Assembly: GCA_963836375.1 (NCBI GenBank)
Contig: CAWIJK010000001.1
Span: forward strand, 124,001 to 188,000
DNA length: 64,000 nucleotides
From: CAWIJK01 sp963836375
GTDB lineage: Bacteria > Actinomycetota > Acidimicrobiia > Acidimicrobiales > RAAP-2
Reading direction: 5' to 3'
Below the pieces are notes generated by a model. The model made no database searches, had not been told where the DNA came from, and saw only the letters and a list, made by a program, of their open reading frames with translations. The translations under genes and the position numbers were made by a program. Below, piece after piece: positions 10,730 to 23,129 of the stretch. Positions within the stretch are counted from its first letter, which is position 1. The number at the start of each line of letters is the position of its first letter.

Positions 10730-12346
10730 TCAGCCCGCCGGTCCGGAGGCCGCCCGGGCGCCCCGGGGCAGGTCGCGGATGAACGAGGCGCAGGCGAAAC
10801 CGACCACGGCCACGATGGCACCGATCCAAAAGGCCAGGTGGAACGAACCCAGGAGGGCCAGGCCGTGGTGGGCGCCGGCCCGGTGGGCGGCGGAGACCTG
10901 CACGGTGATCAGCACCTGGATGCCGGCCACCTCGCCCACCTGGGTGGCCAGCAGCTGGGTGGCGCTCATGACGCCGAACTCGGAGGGGTCGACCTCGTTG
11001 GCCTGGGTGGACGAGGTGGCCGGCAGCGAGATCCCCATGCCGAGGCCCGACAGGGTGAGAGCGGCGATGATGACCAGCAGCGAGGGCGAGGCGCCGAGCG
11101 CGGCGAACAGGACCATGGAGGCGACCAGGGCGCCGGCCCCCACCATGGCGCTGGTCCGCTCGCCGATGCGCACCGCGGCGTAGCCGGCCACCGGGGCGAT
11201 GAGCGAGAAGGCCAGGGGCCGGGCGATCGAGATCAGCCCGACCGGGGTCTCCTTCCAGCCGTAGACCTGCTCCATCAGGAGCGGGAACAAGAAGAAGCCG
11301 CCGAAGTAGGCGAAGTTGCCGAACGTCCGGACCCCCATGGGCAGCATGAAGTTGCGTCGGCGGAAGTAGCGGGGCGGGATGAGCGGGTGGGCCGCGGTCT
11401 TGAGCCGGTACAAGAACAGGGCCAACGAGACCAGGGCCAGACCGAGGGGCACCACCACCGCGGCGGAGGACCAGCCCGAGATCGGGGCGAAGCTGAGGGC
11501 CAGCATCACCCCGATGACCAGGCCCGACAGGCTCCAGGTCCCCACCCAGTCCACCGCCTGCCAGCGGCTCGGCGGCGCACCGCCCTCGGGGACCGCCTTG
11601 GTCCCGTGGGCCGGCAGCACCAGGGCCACGACGACCAGGGCGACGGCCAGCAGGCAGAGCTGGACCCAGAACAGGGCCCGCCAACCCAGGTACTGGATGA
11701 TCGGCGAGCCCAGCGACACGCCGATGACCGGTCCGCCGGCGCCGACCATCGACCACCAGCCCATGGCCTTGACCCGGTCCTCGGGGGCGAACATCCGCAG
11801 GATGATGGCCATCGACGCCGTGCCGGTCGCCGCCCCCTGGACCCCGTCGAGGCAGCGGGCGGCGATCAGCTCACCGGTGCCGACGGCGGTCGCCGTCAGC
11901 ACGGCGCTCACCATCGCCCCGACCAGGCCCCACAGGTAGAGCTTGCGGTGGCCGAACAGGTCGCCGGCCTTGCCCAGCAGCGGCGCGGCCAGCCCGAAGG
12001 CGAGGAGCGGGCCGGTCGAGACCCAGGTCAGTGACGAGATGCGGGTGTCGAATTCCCGGGCCACCGTGGGCAGGGCCACCACGAAGACGGTGAAGGTGAA
12101 GTTGAGGGCGAAGAGGCCGGCCAAGAGGGCCACCAGCACCCACCACCGGTAGCGGGGGCTGGCCAGGGCCCGGCCCTGCACCCGGGTCCGCAGCATGGCC
12201 GGCCAGGGCAGGTCGACGCTGGCCTCGGCCCCGGTGGCACCGAGGGATGCCGCGCCGGGGTCCGACGCCGGGTCGAGGACGACCGAGGGGTCGTCGATGA
12301 GCGGGAGCTCGGGGCCCGGGGGCTGGCGGGGGGCGGCGGGGTTCAC
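10730..12346 (-). CDS. MFS transporter, DHA2/EmrB-QacA type (14 TM)
   Basis: 538 residues starting at GTG 12346, which overlaps the stop of the upstream SDR as GTGA. After a cytosolic Pro/Asp-rich N-tail of about 65 residues it has the 14-helix drug:H+ antiporter-2 pattern, with the motif-A-like G-K-A-G-D-L-F-G-H-R-K between helices 2 and 3 and L-D-G-V-Q-G-A-A-T-G-T-A in helix 4. It is probably an exporter of a drug, lipid or small metabolite; the substrate is not inferable. It is convergent with the glycosyltransferase and coupled to the SDR gene. Confidence 0.9.
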   Translation of the reverse strand: MNPAAPRQPPGPELPLIDDPSVVLDPASDPGAASLGATGAEASVDLPWPAMLRTRVQGRALASPRYRWWVLVALLAGLFALNFTFTVFVVALPTVAREFDTRISSLTWVSTGPLLAFGLAAPLLGKAGDLFGHRKLYLWGLVGAMVSAVLTATAVGTGELIAARCLDGVQGAATGTASMAIILRMFAPEDRVKAMGWWSMVGAGGPVIGVSLGSPIIQYLGWRALFWVQLCLLAVALVVVALVLPAHGTKAVPEGGAPPSRWQAVDWVGTWSLSGLVIGVMLALSFAPISGWSSAAVVVPLGLALVSLALFLYRLKTAAHPLIPPRYFRRRNFMLPMGVRTFGNFAYFGGFFLFPLLMEQVYGWKETPVGLISIARPLAFSLIAPVAGYAAVRIGERTSAMVGAGALVASMVLFAALGASPSLLVIIAALTLSGLGMGISLPATSSTQANEVDPSEFGVMSATQLLATQVGEVAGIQVLITVQVSAAHRAGAHHGLALLGSFHLAFWIGAIVAVVGFACASFIRDLPRGARAASGPAG

Positions 12347-13218
12347 ACCCCGAGCTGGGACATCTCCGCTTTCAGCGCGTCCACAGTCCAGCGGTCGGGG
12401 CTCTCGATGGTGTCGGTCATCGTCCAGTTCTGGAACGTCCTGACGGTCCCGCCCTGGACGAAGAAGACCCGGCCGGTCGCCGGGCAGTCCTCGGTCGACA
12501 GGTAGGCCACCAGCGGCGAGATGTTGGCCGGGTTCCACACGTCGAACTGGTCGTCGCCGGGGGCCTTCACCAGGTCCGAGAGCCCGGGCGTGGACTCGGT
12601 CATCCGGGTGCGCGCCGCCGGGGCGATGGCGTTGACCCGGACCCCGTAGCGGCCGAGCTCCTGGGCGGCGATGACGGTGAAGGCGGCGATCCCGGCCTTT
12701 GCCGCCCCGTAGTTGGTCTGGCCCGGGTTGCCGAGCAGGCCCGAGGTCGACGAGGTGTTCACCACCGACGCCCTCACCTCGCGGCCGGCCTTGGACTGTC
12801 CCCGCCAGTAGGACGCGGCGTGACGGGTGGGGACGAAGTGGCCCTTCAGGTGGACGTGGATGACGCTGTCCCAGTCCTCCTCGGTCATGTTGACCAGGAC
12901 CCGGTCCCGGAGGATCCCGGCGTTGTTCACCAGGACGTGCAGGTCACCGAAGGCCTCGACGGCCGCGTCGATCAGGTGCTTGGCGCCGTCCCAGTCGGCG
13001 ATGTCGTCGCCGTTGGCCATCGCCTGGCCCCCGGCGGCGGTGATCTCGGCCACGACCTGCTCGGCCGGGGACCGGTCGTCGCCCGCCCCGTCGACGGCCC
13101 CGCCCAGGTCGTTGACGACGACCTTGGCCCCCTCGGCGGCGAACAGGAGGGCGTGCTCACGGCCGATGCCCCGCCCCGCCCCGGTGATGATGGCCACACG
13201 CCCGTCGAGTGCACCCAT
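12343..13218 (-). CDS. short-chain dehydrogenase/reductase, hydroxyacyl-CoA/17-beta-HSD4-like
   Basis: 291 residues from ATG 13218, preceded by aggag in the gap. It has the NAD(P)-binding T-G-A-G-R-G-I-G motif, an N-D-L-G-G acidic/amide loop, N-N-A-G, a serine in N-T-S-S-T-S-G and the Y-G-A-A-K catalytic pair. The V-V-V-N-D-L-G-G segment and the H-V-H-L-K-G-H-F region resemble the SDR part of peroxisomal multifunctional enzyme 2, which oxidises 3-hydroxyacyl-CoA. Its stop overlaps the MFS start. The likely role is oxidation of a lipid or steroid-type hydroxyacyl-CoA. Confidence 0.88.
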   Translation of the reverse strand: MGALDGRVAIITGAGRGIGREHALLFAAEGAKVVVNDLGGAVDGAGDDRSPAEQVVAEITAAGGQAMANGDDIADWDGAKHLIDAAVEAFGDLHVLVNNAGILRDRVLVNMTEEDWDSVIHVHLKGHFVPTRHAASYWRGQSKAGREVRASVVNTSSTSGLLGNPGQTNYGAAKAGIAAFTVIAAQELGRYGVRVNAIAPAARTRMTESTPGLSDLVKAPGDDQFDVWNPANISPLVAYLSTEDCPATGRVFFVQGGTVRTFQNWTMTDTIESPDRWTVDALKAEMSQLGV

Positions 13219-13316
13219 GGGATCCGTCGCTCCTGTCGTCGATGGCCGCTCGGGCACCGGTCCCGGCACCGGCACCGGCAACAGGGTAGCGGCCGGGTGG
13301 CTGGGCGGCGCCGGGC

Positions 13317-13646
13317 TCAGCGGCCTCCGAAGCGCCGGAACCACCAGTCGGGGTCCCGCGCGTGGGCGTGGAAGTGGTCGGGGATCTGGCGCATGACCCG
13401 GTCGACCGTCCAACCGTCGGGCCCGAACCGGGCGTCGGCCACCCGGGCCAGCTGGGCCAGCATGTGCTCGAGCACGCCGTCAGGGGGCTCGGCCCCGTGC
13501 TCCTTCCAGACCACCATCGGCACGTCGCAGATCTCGCAGTCGGCCACCCAGCAGACGTCGTCTTCGTGGTGCCAGGGGGTGAGGCGGGCGGCCTCGCAAA
13601 GGTCGCAATGCCCGGCCGGGCCCGCCCGGCGGCTCAGCGCGCTCAC
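13317..13646 (-). CDS. small HIT-like protein with CxxC pair
   Basis: 109 residues from GTG 13646. Near the C-terminus is H-F-H-A-H-A-R, which fits the histidine triad (H-x-H-x-H-x-x) of HIT nucleotide hydrolases. The N-terminal half has C-D-L-C and C-E-I-C, possibly a zinc site, and the strand P-M-V-V-W-K-E-H typical of HIT proteins. HIT enzymes split nucleotide phosphoramidates or dinucleoside polyphosphates. The protein is short but spans the whole fold. The start codon lies inside a 14-bp tandem repeat that also contains the stop of the upstream kinase gene. Confidence 0.7.
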   Translation of the reverse strand: MSALSRRAGPAGHCDLCEAARLTPWHHEDDVCWVADCEICDVPMVVWKEHGAEPPDGVLEHMLAQLARVADARFGPDGWTVDRVMRQIPDHFHAHARDPDWWFRRFGGR

Positions 13647-13702
13647 CGGTCCGCGCTCACCAGTCCGGGCTCACCAGTCCGCGCTCACCGGTCCGGGCTC
13701 AC
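13641..13702. repeat. 14-bp tandem repeat, four copies plus a partial fifth
   Basis: Units gctcaccRgtccgS begin at 13641, 13655, 13669 and 13683, with a partial at 13697. Each unit read on the minus strand contains GTGA, so it offers both a start and a stop codon. The kinase stop (13699-13701) is in the last unit and the HIT-like start (13646) in the first. Because 14 is not a multiple of 3, successive units are in different frames. Confidence 0.9.
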
Positions 13703-15708
13703 TGGGTGTACAGGTTGACCGAGCTGCCGACGACGACGGTCTGGCCGGCCAGGGGCGTGGTGGTGAAGACCTTGCCGCCGGTCGGCCCGTAGACTTGGCC
13801 GACGACCAGGCCGGCCGCCTGCAGGGCGCTGGTCGCCGCGCCGACCGTGTCGCTGGTCACGTCGGGGACGGCGACCATCGGCGGGCCGGTCGAGACGTTC
13901 ACCGTCACCGTCGAGCCCGGCGCCACCGGGGTGCCCGCCGGCGGGCTGGTGTTGATGACCTGGCCGGCGGGGACGGTCGGGTTGTTGCCCTGGGCCTCGG
14001 TGGCCTGCAGTCCGGCCGCCTGCAGGGTGGCCTGGGCCTGGGCGTAGGAGGTGTCGCTCGCCACCGAGGGCACCGGGACCGGCTGGGGGCCCTTAGAGGT
14101 GGCCACCAAGATTGTCGCCCCGTAGGGGGCGACGGTGGCGTCCAGCGCGTTGTTGTAGGACCAGTTGATGACCTGGCCGGTCGGGACGCTCGACGAGTAG
14201 GCCTGCAGCTGGGGGCACGAGGCCTTGAGGTGGACGGCAGCCAGCTTCTGGCTCACCGCCGAACAGGTGAGCCCGGCCAGGGAGGGCACGGTCACCGGGG
14301 GCGGGCCCCTGGAGGGCACCACGGTCACCGTGCTCCCCTCCTTGAGCGAGCTGCGGGCCGAGGGGGACTGGCTGGCGATGCGCCCGGCCGGCACCCCGGT
14401 CGAGTACTGGGCGGACTGGGTCGCCAGCACGAAGTGCTCGCGCTCGACCGCCCGCCGGGCGGCGGCCACCGTCTGGCCGGTGACCGCCGGCACCGGGTGC
14501 GACGGGGTGAAGACCTGGGCCTGGCTGGCCAGGAGCACCCCCACCACCGCCACGGCCACCGCCAAGAGGCCCACCGCCACCACCCAGGGCCAACGCCGAC
14601 GACGGCGGCGGGCGATGGCCGGGGCGGGCGTCCCGGCGCCGGGCGACGCGCCGTGCGAGGGCCCGGCGTCACGGGGGCCGGCGGCCGGCTGCTGGTGGGC
14701 CTCGGCGTCGAACACCCCGGCGGCGACGGTGGTCTCGGTGGCGGCGAGGGCCGCGGTGTCGTCGTCGCGCCGGGAGAAGTTGGGCACGATCGCCGTGGCG
14801 TCCTGGTCGCCGGCGGAGGCCAGGACGGCGTAGGCGCGGCCCGGCTCCCCCGAGTCGAGGCGCAGCGGCAGCGGGGCCGGGGGCGGGAGGGAGGCGGCGA
14901 TGGCCTGGAGGCGGGCGGCCAGCGCCGAGGCGTCCAGCCGGGCGTCGGTGTCGGGGGCGGCCGCCCGGGCCAAGGTGTCGTCGAGGACGCCGAGGGCGGC
15001 GTTGCGGGGGAGGGTGGCACCCACCCGGGCCATCAGGGTCCCGAGCGTGGTGTCGGCCACGAAGGGGACCTCACCGGTGAGCCCCTCGTAGAGGACCAGG
15101 GCCAGGGAGTAGACATCGGCCCGGCCGTCGACCCGCAGGCCCTCGGCCTGCTCGGGCGAGGCGTAGCGGGCGGTGCCGACCATGGCCCCGGCCGGCTCGG
15201 TCCACGCCGCCTCGGCCAGGGCCCTGGCCACCCCGAAATCGGCGATGCGCACCCGACCCTCCTCGTCGAAGAGGAGGTTGGCCGGCTTGACGTCGCGATG
15301 GACGAGGCCCCGGGCGTGGGCGTAGGCCAGGCCCTGTGCGGCCTCCATCCCGATCCGGGCCGCCTGGGCGTCGCTCAACCGGAACCCGCGGTCGTAGACG
15401 TCGCGCAGGCTCCCCCCGTGCAGGTACTCGAGGACCAGGTAGGGCCCGTCGGTGTCCTCGCCCCAGTCGAAGACCCGCAGGACGTTGGGGTGGTTCAGCT
15501 GGGCCACCGCCCGGGCCTCGGCCCGGAAGCGCTTGAGGAACGACTCGTCGTTGACCAGCGCCGGCTGGAGCACCTTGACCGCGACCCGACGCTGGAGCGT
15601 CACGTCCTCGGCCAAGAAGACGTGCGCGGAGGCACCGGCGCCGAGGGCGGAGACCAGCCGGTACCGCTTCCCCAGGACCCGGCCGATGGAATCGGAGATG
15701 AGGGGCAT
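13699..15708 (-). CDS. membrane Ser/Thr protein kinase with PASTA domains (PknB-like)
   Basis: 669 residues. The kinase domain occupies about residues 14-275: glycine loop G-A-G-A-S-A-H-V (23-30), ATP lysine Lys45 in V-A-V-K, catalytic H-R-D-V-K-P-A-N (Asp139), D-F-G (157-159) and G-T-A-R-Y-A-S-P-E-Q activation end. A juxtamembrane linker with an R-R-R-R-R-R stop-transfer precedes one membrane helix (about 373-394). Outside are four PASTA repeats, each with a V-P-x-V/L start and a G-S-x-V-x-V end, which in this family sense muropeptides or lipid II. The protein would phosphorylate cell-wall or division targets. It sits just downstream of ligA and is not next to division genes, unlike classical pknB. 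Confidence 0.95.
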   Translation of the reverse strand: MPLISDSIGRVLGKRYRLVSALGAGASAHVFLAEDVTLQRRVAVKVLQPALVNDESFLKRFRAEARAVAQLNHPNVLRVFDWGEDTDGPYLVLEYLHGGSLRDVYDRGFRLSDAQAARIGMEAAQGLAYAHARGLVHRDVKPANLLFDEEGRVRIADFGVARALAEAAWTEPAGAMVGTARYASPEQAEGLRVDGRADVYSLALVLYEGLTGEVPFVADTTLGTLMARVGATLPRNAALGVLDDTLARAAAPDTDARLDASALAARLQAIAASLPPPAPLPLRLDSGEPGRAYAVLASAGDQDATAIVPNFSRRDDDTAALAATETTVAAGVFDAEAHQQPAAGPRDAGPSHGASPGAGTPAPAIARRRRRRWPWVVAVGLLAVAVAVVGVLLASQAQVFTPSHPVPAVTGQTVAAARRAVEREHFVLATQSAQYSTGVPAGRIASQSPSARSSLKEGSTVTVVPSRGPPPVTVPSLAGLTCSAVSQKLAAVHLKASCPQLQAYSSSVPTGQVINWSYNNALDATVAPYGATILVATSKGPQPVPVPSVASDTSYAQAQATLQAAGLQATEAQGNNPTVPAGQVINTSPPAGTPVAPGSTVTVNVSTGPPMVAVPDVTSDTVGAATSALQAAGLVVGQVYGPTGGKVFTTTPLAGQTVVVGSSVNLYTQ

Positions 15709-15734
15709 TGGAGCGATTACAGGCTACTGACGCG

Positions 15735-15767
15735 CCTGGTGGTGCCGGTGGACAGTCCTCCACCAGC
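15735..15767 (-). terminator. possible hairpin after ligA
   Basis: Inverted repeat CTGGTGG (15736-15742) and CCACCAG (15760-15766) with a 17-base loop that has further internal pairing, 10-40 bases after the ligA stop. There is no T-run, so this is only a candidate. Confidence 0.3.
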
Positions 15768-15775
15768 GCATCGGC

Positions 15776-19006
<3,231 letters not shown>

Positions 19007-19047
19007 GCCCGAAGTCTGGCACCGCGGTGGGCGGGTCCCCGACGCGC

Positions 19048-20262
19048 TCAGGGCCGCAGGCGGGCGACGGCGGCCGGTGTCGCGGCCAGCGCCCGGTCGA
19101 CGTCGGCGGCGGTCGTGGTGTGCCCGAGGGTGAAGCGGACCGCACCGCGGGCGTCGGCCGGCCCCACGCCCATCGCCCCCAGCACGTGGCTCGGCTCGGG
19201 GGCCCCGCTGGCACAGGCGGCGCCGGCCGAGGCGCAGACGCCGGCGTCGTCGAGCAGGACCAGCAGCTCCTCGCGGTCGACGCCGGCGAAGCGCAGGTGG
19301 CAGTGCCCGGGCAGGGCGCCGGCTCGGTCCACGCTCTCGACGACCCCGCCGGGGGCGGCGAGGAGGCCGTCGGCCAGGCGGTCCCGCAGGGCGCGCACCC
19401 GGGCCGCTTCGGCCACCCGGGACCCGGCGGCGAGGGTCAGGGCGACGGCCAGGCCCACCGCCCCGGCCACGTCGTGGGTGCCGCTCCGCCGTTCGCGCTC
19501 CTGGCCGCCGCCGCGCAGCAGGGGCCCGAGCGCGGTGCCGTCGCGGACCACCAGCGCCCCGCTCCCTTTGGGGCCACCCAGCTTGTGGGCGCTCACCGTG
19601 ACGAGGTCCGCCGCCCCCGCCGCCGCCGCCACGTCCAGGTAGGCGGGCGCCCCGACGGCGTCGGTGTGGACGGCGGCGCGCGGGGAGCGCCGGCGGACCT
19701 CGGCCACCACGTCAGCCAGCGGCTGCACCGTCCCCACCTCGTTGTTGGCCAGCATCACCGAGACCAGCACCACCGAGGGGTCGAGCGACCCGCAGAGGGC
19801 GTCGAGGTCGAGCACGCACCCGGCGTCCACCCCCACCTCTCGCAGCACCACCGCCGGCACCCCGGCCACGAGGGCCGAGCCCTTGGCCGCGGCCCGGCAC
19901 GGCTCGAGGACCGCCGCGTGCTCGACGGCCGAGCAGACCACCGCCGGCGAGCGGTCCCCCCGCTCGGCGGCCGCGGCGAGGACCCCGAACACGGCCAGGT
20001 TGTCCGACTCGGTGCCGCCCGAGGTGAAGACGACCTCGGCCGGGTGGGCCCCGAGGGCCGCCGCCACCGCGTCGCGGGCCTCTTCGAGGGCCCGCCGGGC
20101 GTCGCGGGCCACCCGGTGGCCGCCCGAGGGGTTCCCGAAGCGCTCGGCGCCGAAGGGGGCCATCGCCTCGGCCACCTCGGGGCGCAGCGGGCTGGTCGAG
20201 GCGTGGTCCAGGTAGGTGACCGGCGGAAGGGGCCCGGTGCCGGCCCGCTCGGGCGACCTCAC
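19048..20262 (-). CDS. cysteine desulfurase (NifS/IscS family)
   Basis: 404 residues if started at GTG 20262, which overlaps the stop of the upstream aldehyde dehydrogenase as GTGA; GTG 20271 would add three residues. PLP-dependent: Y-L-D-H-A-S-T-S-P, S-G-G-T-E-S-D-N, the E-H-A-A cofactor-stacking motif, H-T-D-A-V-G and the Schiff-base lysine in S-A-H-K-L-G-G-P-K-G. The active-site cysteine loop is S-A-G-A-A-C-A-S-G. It releases sulfur from cysteine, and its position upstream of mnmA suggests it mainly feeds tRNA thiolation. Fe-S assembly genes are not adjacent. Confidence 0.95.
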   Translation of the reverse strand: MRSPERAGTGPLPPVTYLDHASTSPLRPEVAEAMAPFGAERFGNPSGGHRVARDARRALEEARDAVAAALGAHPAEVVFTSGGTESDNLAVFGVLAAAAERGDRSPAVVCSAVEHAAVLEPCRAAAKGSALVAGVPAVVLREVGVDAGCVLDLDALCGSLDPSVVLVSVMLANNEVGTVQPLADVVAEVRRRSPRAAVHTDAVGAPAYLDVAAAAGAADLVTVSAHKLGGPKGSGALVVRDGTALGPLLRGGGQERERRSGTHDVAGAVGLAVALTLAAGSRVAEAARVRALRDRLADGLLAAPGGVVESVDRAGALPGHCHLRFAGVDREELLVLLDDAGVCASAGAACASGAPEPSHVLGAMGVGPADARGAVRFTLGHTTTAADVDRALAATPAAVARLRP

Positions 20263-21623
20263 GCCACCCACACCGACTTGGCGTTGCAGAACTCTTTGAT
20301 CCCGAGCTCGGACAGCTCACGGCCGTAGCCGGAGCGCTTGATGCCCCCGAAGGGCATCTCGGGGGTCGAGACGACCATGGCGTTCACGAAGACCTGGCCG
20401 GCGTCGATCTCGTCGACCAGGCGCCGACGCTCGCGCTCGTCGTTGGTCCACACGCTCGCCCCGAGCCCGTAGACCGTCGCATTGGCCAGGGCGATCGCCT
20501 CGTCGAGGTCCCGGGCCGGGGCCACGAGGGCCACCGGGCCGAACACCTCTTCGGTGCCGACGCGCATGGCCGGTGTCACCCCGGAGAGCACCGTGGGCGG
20601 GTAGTAGAAGCCGGGGCCCACCGGCACACGGCCCCCGCAGCCCACGACCGCCCCCTTGGCCTTGGCGTCGTCGACCTGGGAGGCGACCTCGTCGCGCTGG
20701 GCGGCCGAGTTGAGCGGGCCCACGTCGGTGGCCGGGTCCATGGGGTCCCCCACGCTGAGGGCCGCCATCTGCTGGCAGAATCGCCCGTAGAACTCCTCGT
20801 AGACCGGCTCGGCCACGATGAACCGCTTGGCGGCGATGCACGACTGCCCGGCGTTCTGGGTGCGGGCCGTCACCGCGGTCGAGACCGCCTTGTCCAGGTC
20901 GGCCGAGGCCATGACCACGAACGGGTCCGAGCCGCCCAGCTCGAGGACGCACTTCTTGAGGGCGTCGCCGGCGGCCGCGCCCACCGCCTGGCCGGCCCGC
21001 TCGCTGCCGGTGAGGGTCACCGCGGCCACCCGCTCGTCGGCGATCACGCCGGCCACGGCCTCGGACCCGATCAGAAGGGCGGTGAAGGCGCCCTCGGGGA
21101 AGCCCGCCCGCCGGAAGACGTCCTCGATGGCCAGCGCCGTCTGGGGCACGTTGGACGCGTGCTTGAGCAGCCCGACGTTGCCCACCATGAGGGCGGGGGC
21201 GGCGAAACGGATGACCTGCCACATCGGGAAGTTCCACGGCATGACGGCCAGGACCACCCCCAGGGGCTGGTAACGGACGAAGCTCGAGGCGGCCGCCGAC
21301 TCTATGGGCTCGTCGGCCACCAGACGCACCGCCCGCTCGGCGAACCAGCGCATGGCCATGGCGCACTTGCCCACCTCGCCTCTGGCCGAGGCGAACGTCT
21401 TGCCCATCTCGGTGGTGATGATCCGGGCCAGGTCGGGCAGCTCGGCTTCCACCAGGTCGGCCGCGGTCACCATCAGCCGGGCCCGTTCGCCGAACGTCGT
21501 GCGCCGGTACTGGTCGAAACAGGCGGCGGCCCGGCCGACGCGCTCGTCCACCTCGGCCGGTCCGTGGGCCTCGAAGGTCCACTCGACCTCACCGGTGGCC
21601 GGGTTGGTGGTGTGGAAGGCCAT
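20259..21623 (-). CDS. NAD(P)-dependent succinate-semialdehyde-type aldehyde dehydrogenase
   Basis: 454 residues, a compact ALDH resembling the GabD2/Sad branch. It has the N-P-A-T-G-E N-terminus, P-W-N-F-P, L-T-G-S-E-R-A-G cofactor loop, L-E-L-G-G-S-D-P-F general base and catalytic Cys in N-A-G-Q-S-C-I-A-A-K-R-F. It likely oxidises succinate semialdehyde to succinate, the last step of GABA degradation, which fits the amine-catabolic genes elsewhere in the window. Its stop overlaps the start of the cysteine desulfurase gene, probably through compaction and not shared function. Confidence 0.9.
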   Translation of the reverse strand: MAFHTTNPATGEVEWTFEAHGPAEVDERVGRAAACFDQYRRTTFGERARLMVTAADLVEAELPDLARIITTEMGKTFASARGEVGKCAMAMRWFAERAVRLVADEPIESAAASSFVRYQPLGVVLAVMPWNFPMWQVIRFAAPALMVGNVGLLKHASNVPQTALAIEDVFRRAGFPEGAFTALLIGSEAVAGVIADERVAAVTLTGSERAGQAVGAAAGDALKKCVLELGGSDPFVVMASADLDKAVSTAVTARTQNAGQSCIAAKRFIVAEPVYEEFYGRFCQQMAALSVGDPMDPATDVGPLNSAAQRDEVASQVDDAKAKGAVVGCGGRVPVGPGFYYPPTVLSGVTPAMRVGTEEVFGPVALVAPARDLDEAIALANATVYGLGASVWTNDERERRRLVDEIDAGQVFVNAMVVSTPEMPFGGIKRSGYGRELSELGIKEFCNAKSVWVA

Positions 21624-21695
21624 GGACGATTCTTACCCGTCCGGGGCCCCGTCGGTGCCGGGGCCGCTCGCGCGGACCCCGGGCCCAGCCCGGTC

Positions 21696-23090
21696 TCAGT
21701 CGCCGGCGGACAGGCCGAGGTGCTCGGGCACGGCCCGGCGCAAGAGCTTGCCGGTGGCCGTGTGGGGCAGGTCCCGGACCACCAGGTACTGCTTGGGCCG
21801 CTTGTAGGGGGCGAGTCGGCCCTCGGCGGCGGCCCGCAGGGCGTCGACCTTCAACCCGGGCCGCCCCACGACCGCCGCGCAGACCCGCTGCCCCCAGGCC
21901 TCGTCGGGCAGGGCGAAGACCGCCACCTCGTCCACCCCGGCCACCTCGTCGAGCACGGCCTCGACCTCGGCGGGGTACACGTTGACCCCGCCGGTGATGA
22001 TCAGGTCGTGACGGCGCCCCGACAGGAACAAATAGCCCTCGGCGTCGAGGGACCCGAGATCACCCACGGTGAAGGCGTCCCCCCTCCAGGCGGCCGCCGT
22101 GGCCTCGTCGTCACCCCAGTAGCTGAAGCGGGCGAACGGCGGGGCCGCGCACCAGATCGTCCCGACCGGCCCACCGGCCCCGACCGTCCCGGCGTCGGGG
22201 CCGGTGGTCGGCGCGATCGAGAGGCGCCGGCCCGCTCGGGCCCGTCCGACGGTGCCGGGACGCTCCAGCCACTCCGCCGGCGAGCAGGCGGTGAACTGGC
22301 CCTCCGTCGAGCCGTAGAACTCCCAGAGGGCGCCGTCGGCCACCCGCGCCATGGCGGCCCGCTTGAGGGCCGGCGGGCAGGGGGCGCCGGCGTGGGCCAA
22401 CAGTCGCAGGGAGCCGAAGCGTTCGTCGGGTCCGAGGTCGTCGAGGGCCAGCAGGCGCTGGAGGTGGGTGGGCACCAAGAAGGCGGTGGTCGGCTGCAGG
22501 CGTCGGAGGACCTCGAGCGCCGTCGACGCGTCGTAGCGCGACAAGATGGCCAACGAGCCGCCCCGCAGGAGCGTCCCGCCGGCGAAGCGCACGGCGACGG
22601 TGTGGTACATCGGCGAGCAGACCATGTGGCGGTCCTCGGCCGAGAACCCCCACTGTTCGGCCTCGTCGTCGAAGACGGCCGCCGCGGTGGCCTCGTCCCA
22701 CAGCCCGGTCGTCACCCCCTTGGGCCGGCCGGTCGTCCCCGACGTGTAGTGCATGGGGCGGGTGAGCGGGAAGGGCGCCAGCTCGACCGGGGAACCCTCG
22801 TCGAGGGCGCCCAGGGCGCGCCGGTCGGCGACGGTGAGGACCGGCTCGGCGTCGGCGACCAGCAGGTCACGCTCGGCCGGTGTCAAGGTGGCGTTGAGCA
22901 GGACCGGGATCACCCCGGTGCGGGCGGCCCCGAGCACGGCACAGAGCAGGTCGGCCGACGACGGCAGGCAGAACGCCACCCGGTCGCCCGGGCCGGCCCC
23001 GGCGGCCGCCAAGGCGCCGGCCGCCCGGCGCTGGCGCGACTCGGCGTCGGCGGGCTCGAGGATCTCGACCGTCGCCCGGTGCGCCGCCAC
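21696..23090 (-). CDS. AMP-dependent acyl-CoA synthetase/ligase
   Basis: 464 residues, short for the family (usually about 500-550). It has P-loop Y-T-S-G-T-T-G-R-P-K-G, the Y-G-S-T-E-G adenine motif, V-G-D-L-G hinge region, G-R-R-H-D-L-I-I-T-G-G-V-N-V-Y-P and the final catalytic lysine in T-A-T-G-K-L-L-R-R. The N-terminal end lacks the first helix-strand of longer relatives. The enzyme activates a carboxylic acid, probably a fatty or branched acid, to its CoA thioester. The downstream aldehyde dehydrogenase may be co-transcribed. Confidence 0.9.
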   Translation of the reverse strand: MAAHRATVEILEPADAESRQRRAAGALAAAGAGPGDRVAFCLPSSADLLCAVLGAARTGVIPVLLNATLTPAERDLLVADAEPVLTVADRRALGALDEGSPVELAPFPLTRPMHYTSGTTGRPKGVTTGLWDEATAAAVFDDEAEQWGFSAEDRHMVCSPMYHTVAVRFAGGTLLRGGSLAILSRYDASTALEVLRRLQPTTAFLVPTHLQRLLALDDLGPDERFGSLRLLAHAGAPCPPALKRAAMARVADGALWEFYGSTEGQFTACSPAEWLERPGTVGRARAGRRLSIAPTTGPDAGTVGAGGPVGTIWCAAPPFARFSYWGDDEATAAAWRGDAFTVGDLGSLDAEGYLFLSGRRHDLIITGGVNVYPAEVEAVLDEVAGVDEVAVFALPDEAWGQRVCAAVVGRPGLKVDALRAAAEGRLAPYKRPKQYLVVRDLPHTATGKLLRRAVPEHLGLSAGD

Positions 23091-23129
23091 CCCCGCAGCG
23101 TACCGACGGCCCTCGACCGAACGGGACGT

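Noticed and set aside
10670..10734. Inverted repeat GCTGAGC ... GCTCAGC between convergent genes as a terminator
   Set aside because: The arms are short, 51 bases apart, and are mainly the two TGA stop codons with flanking bases.
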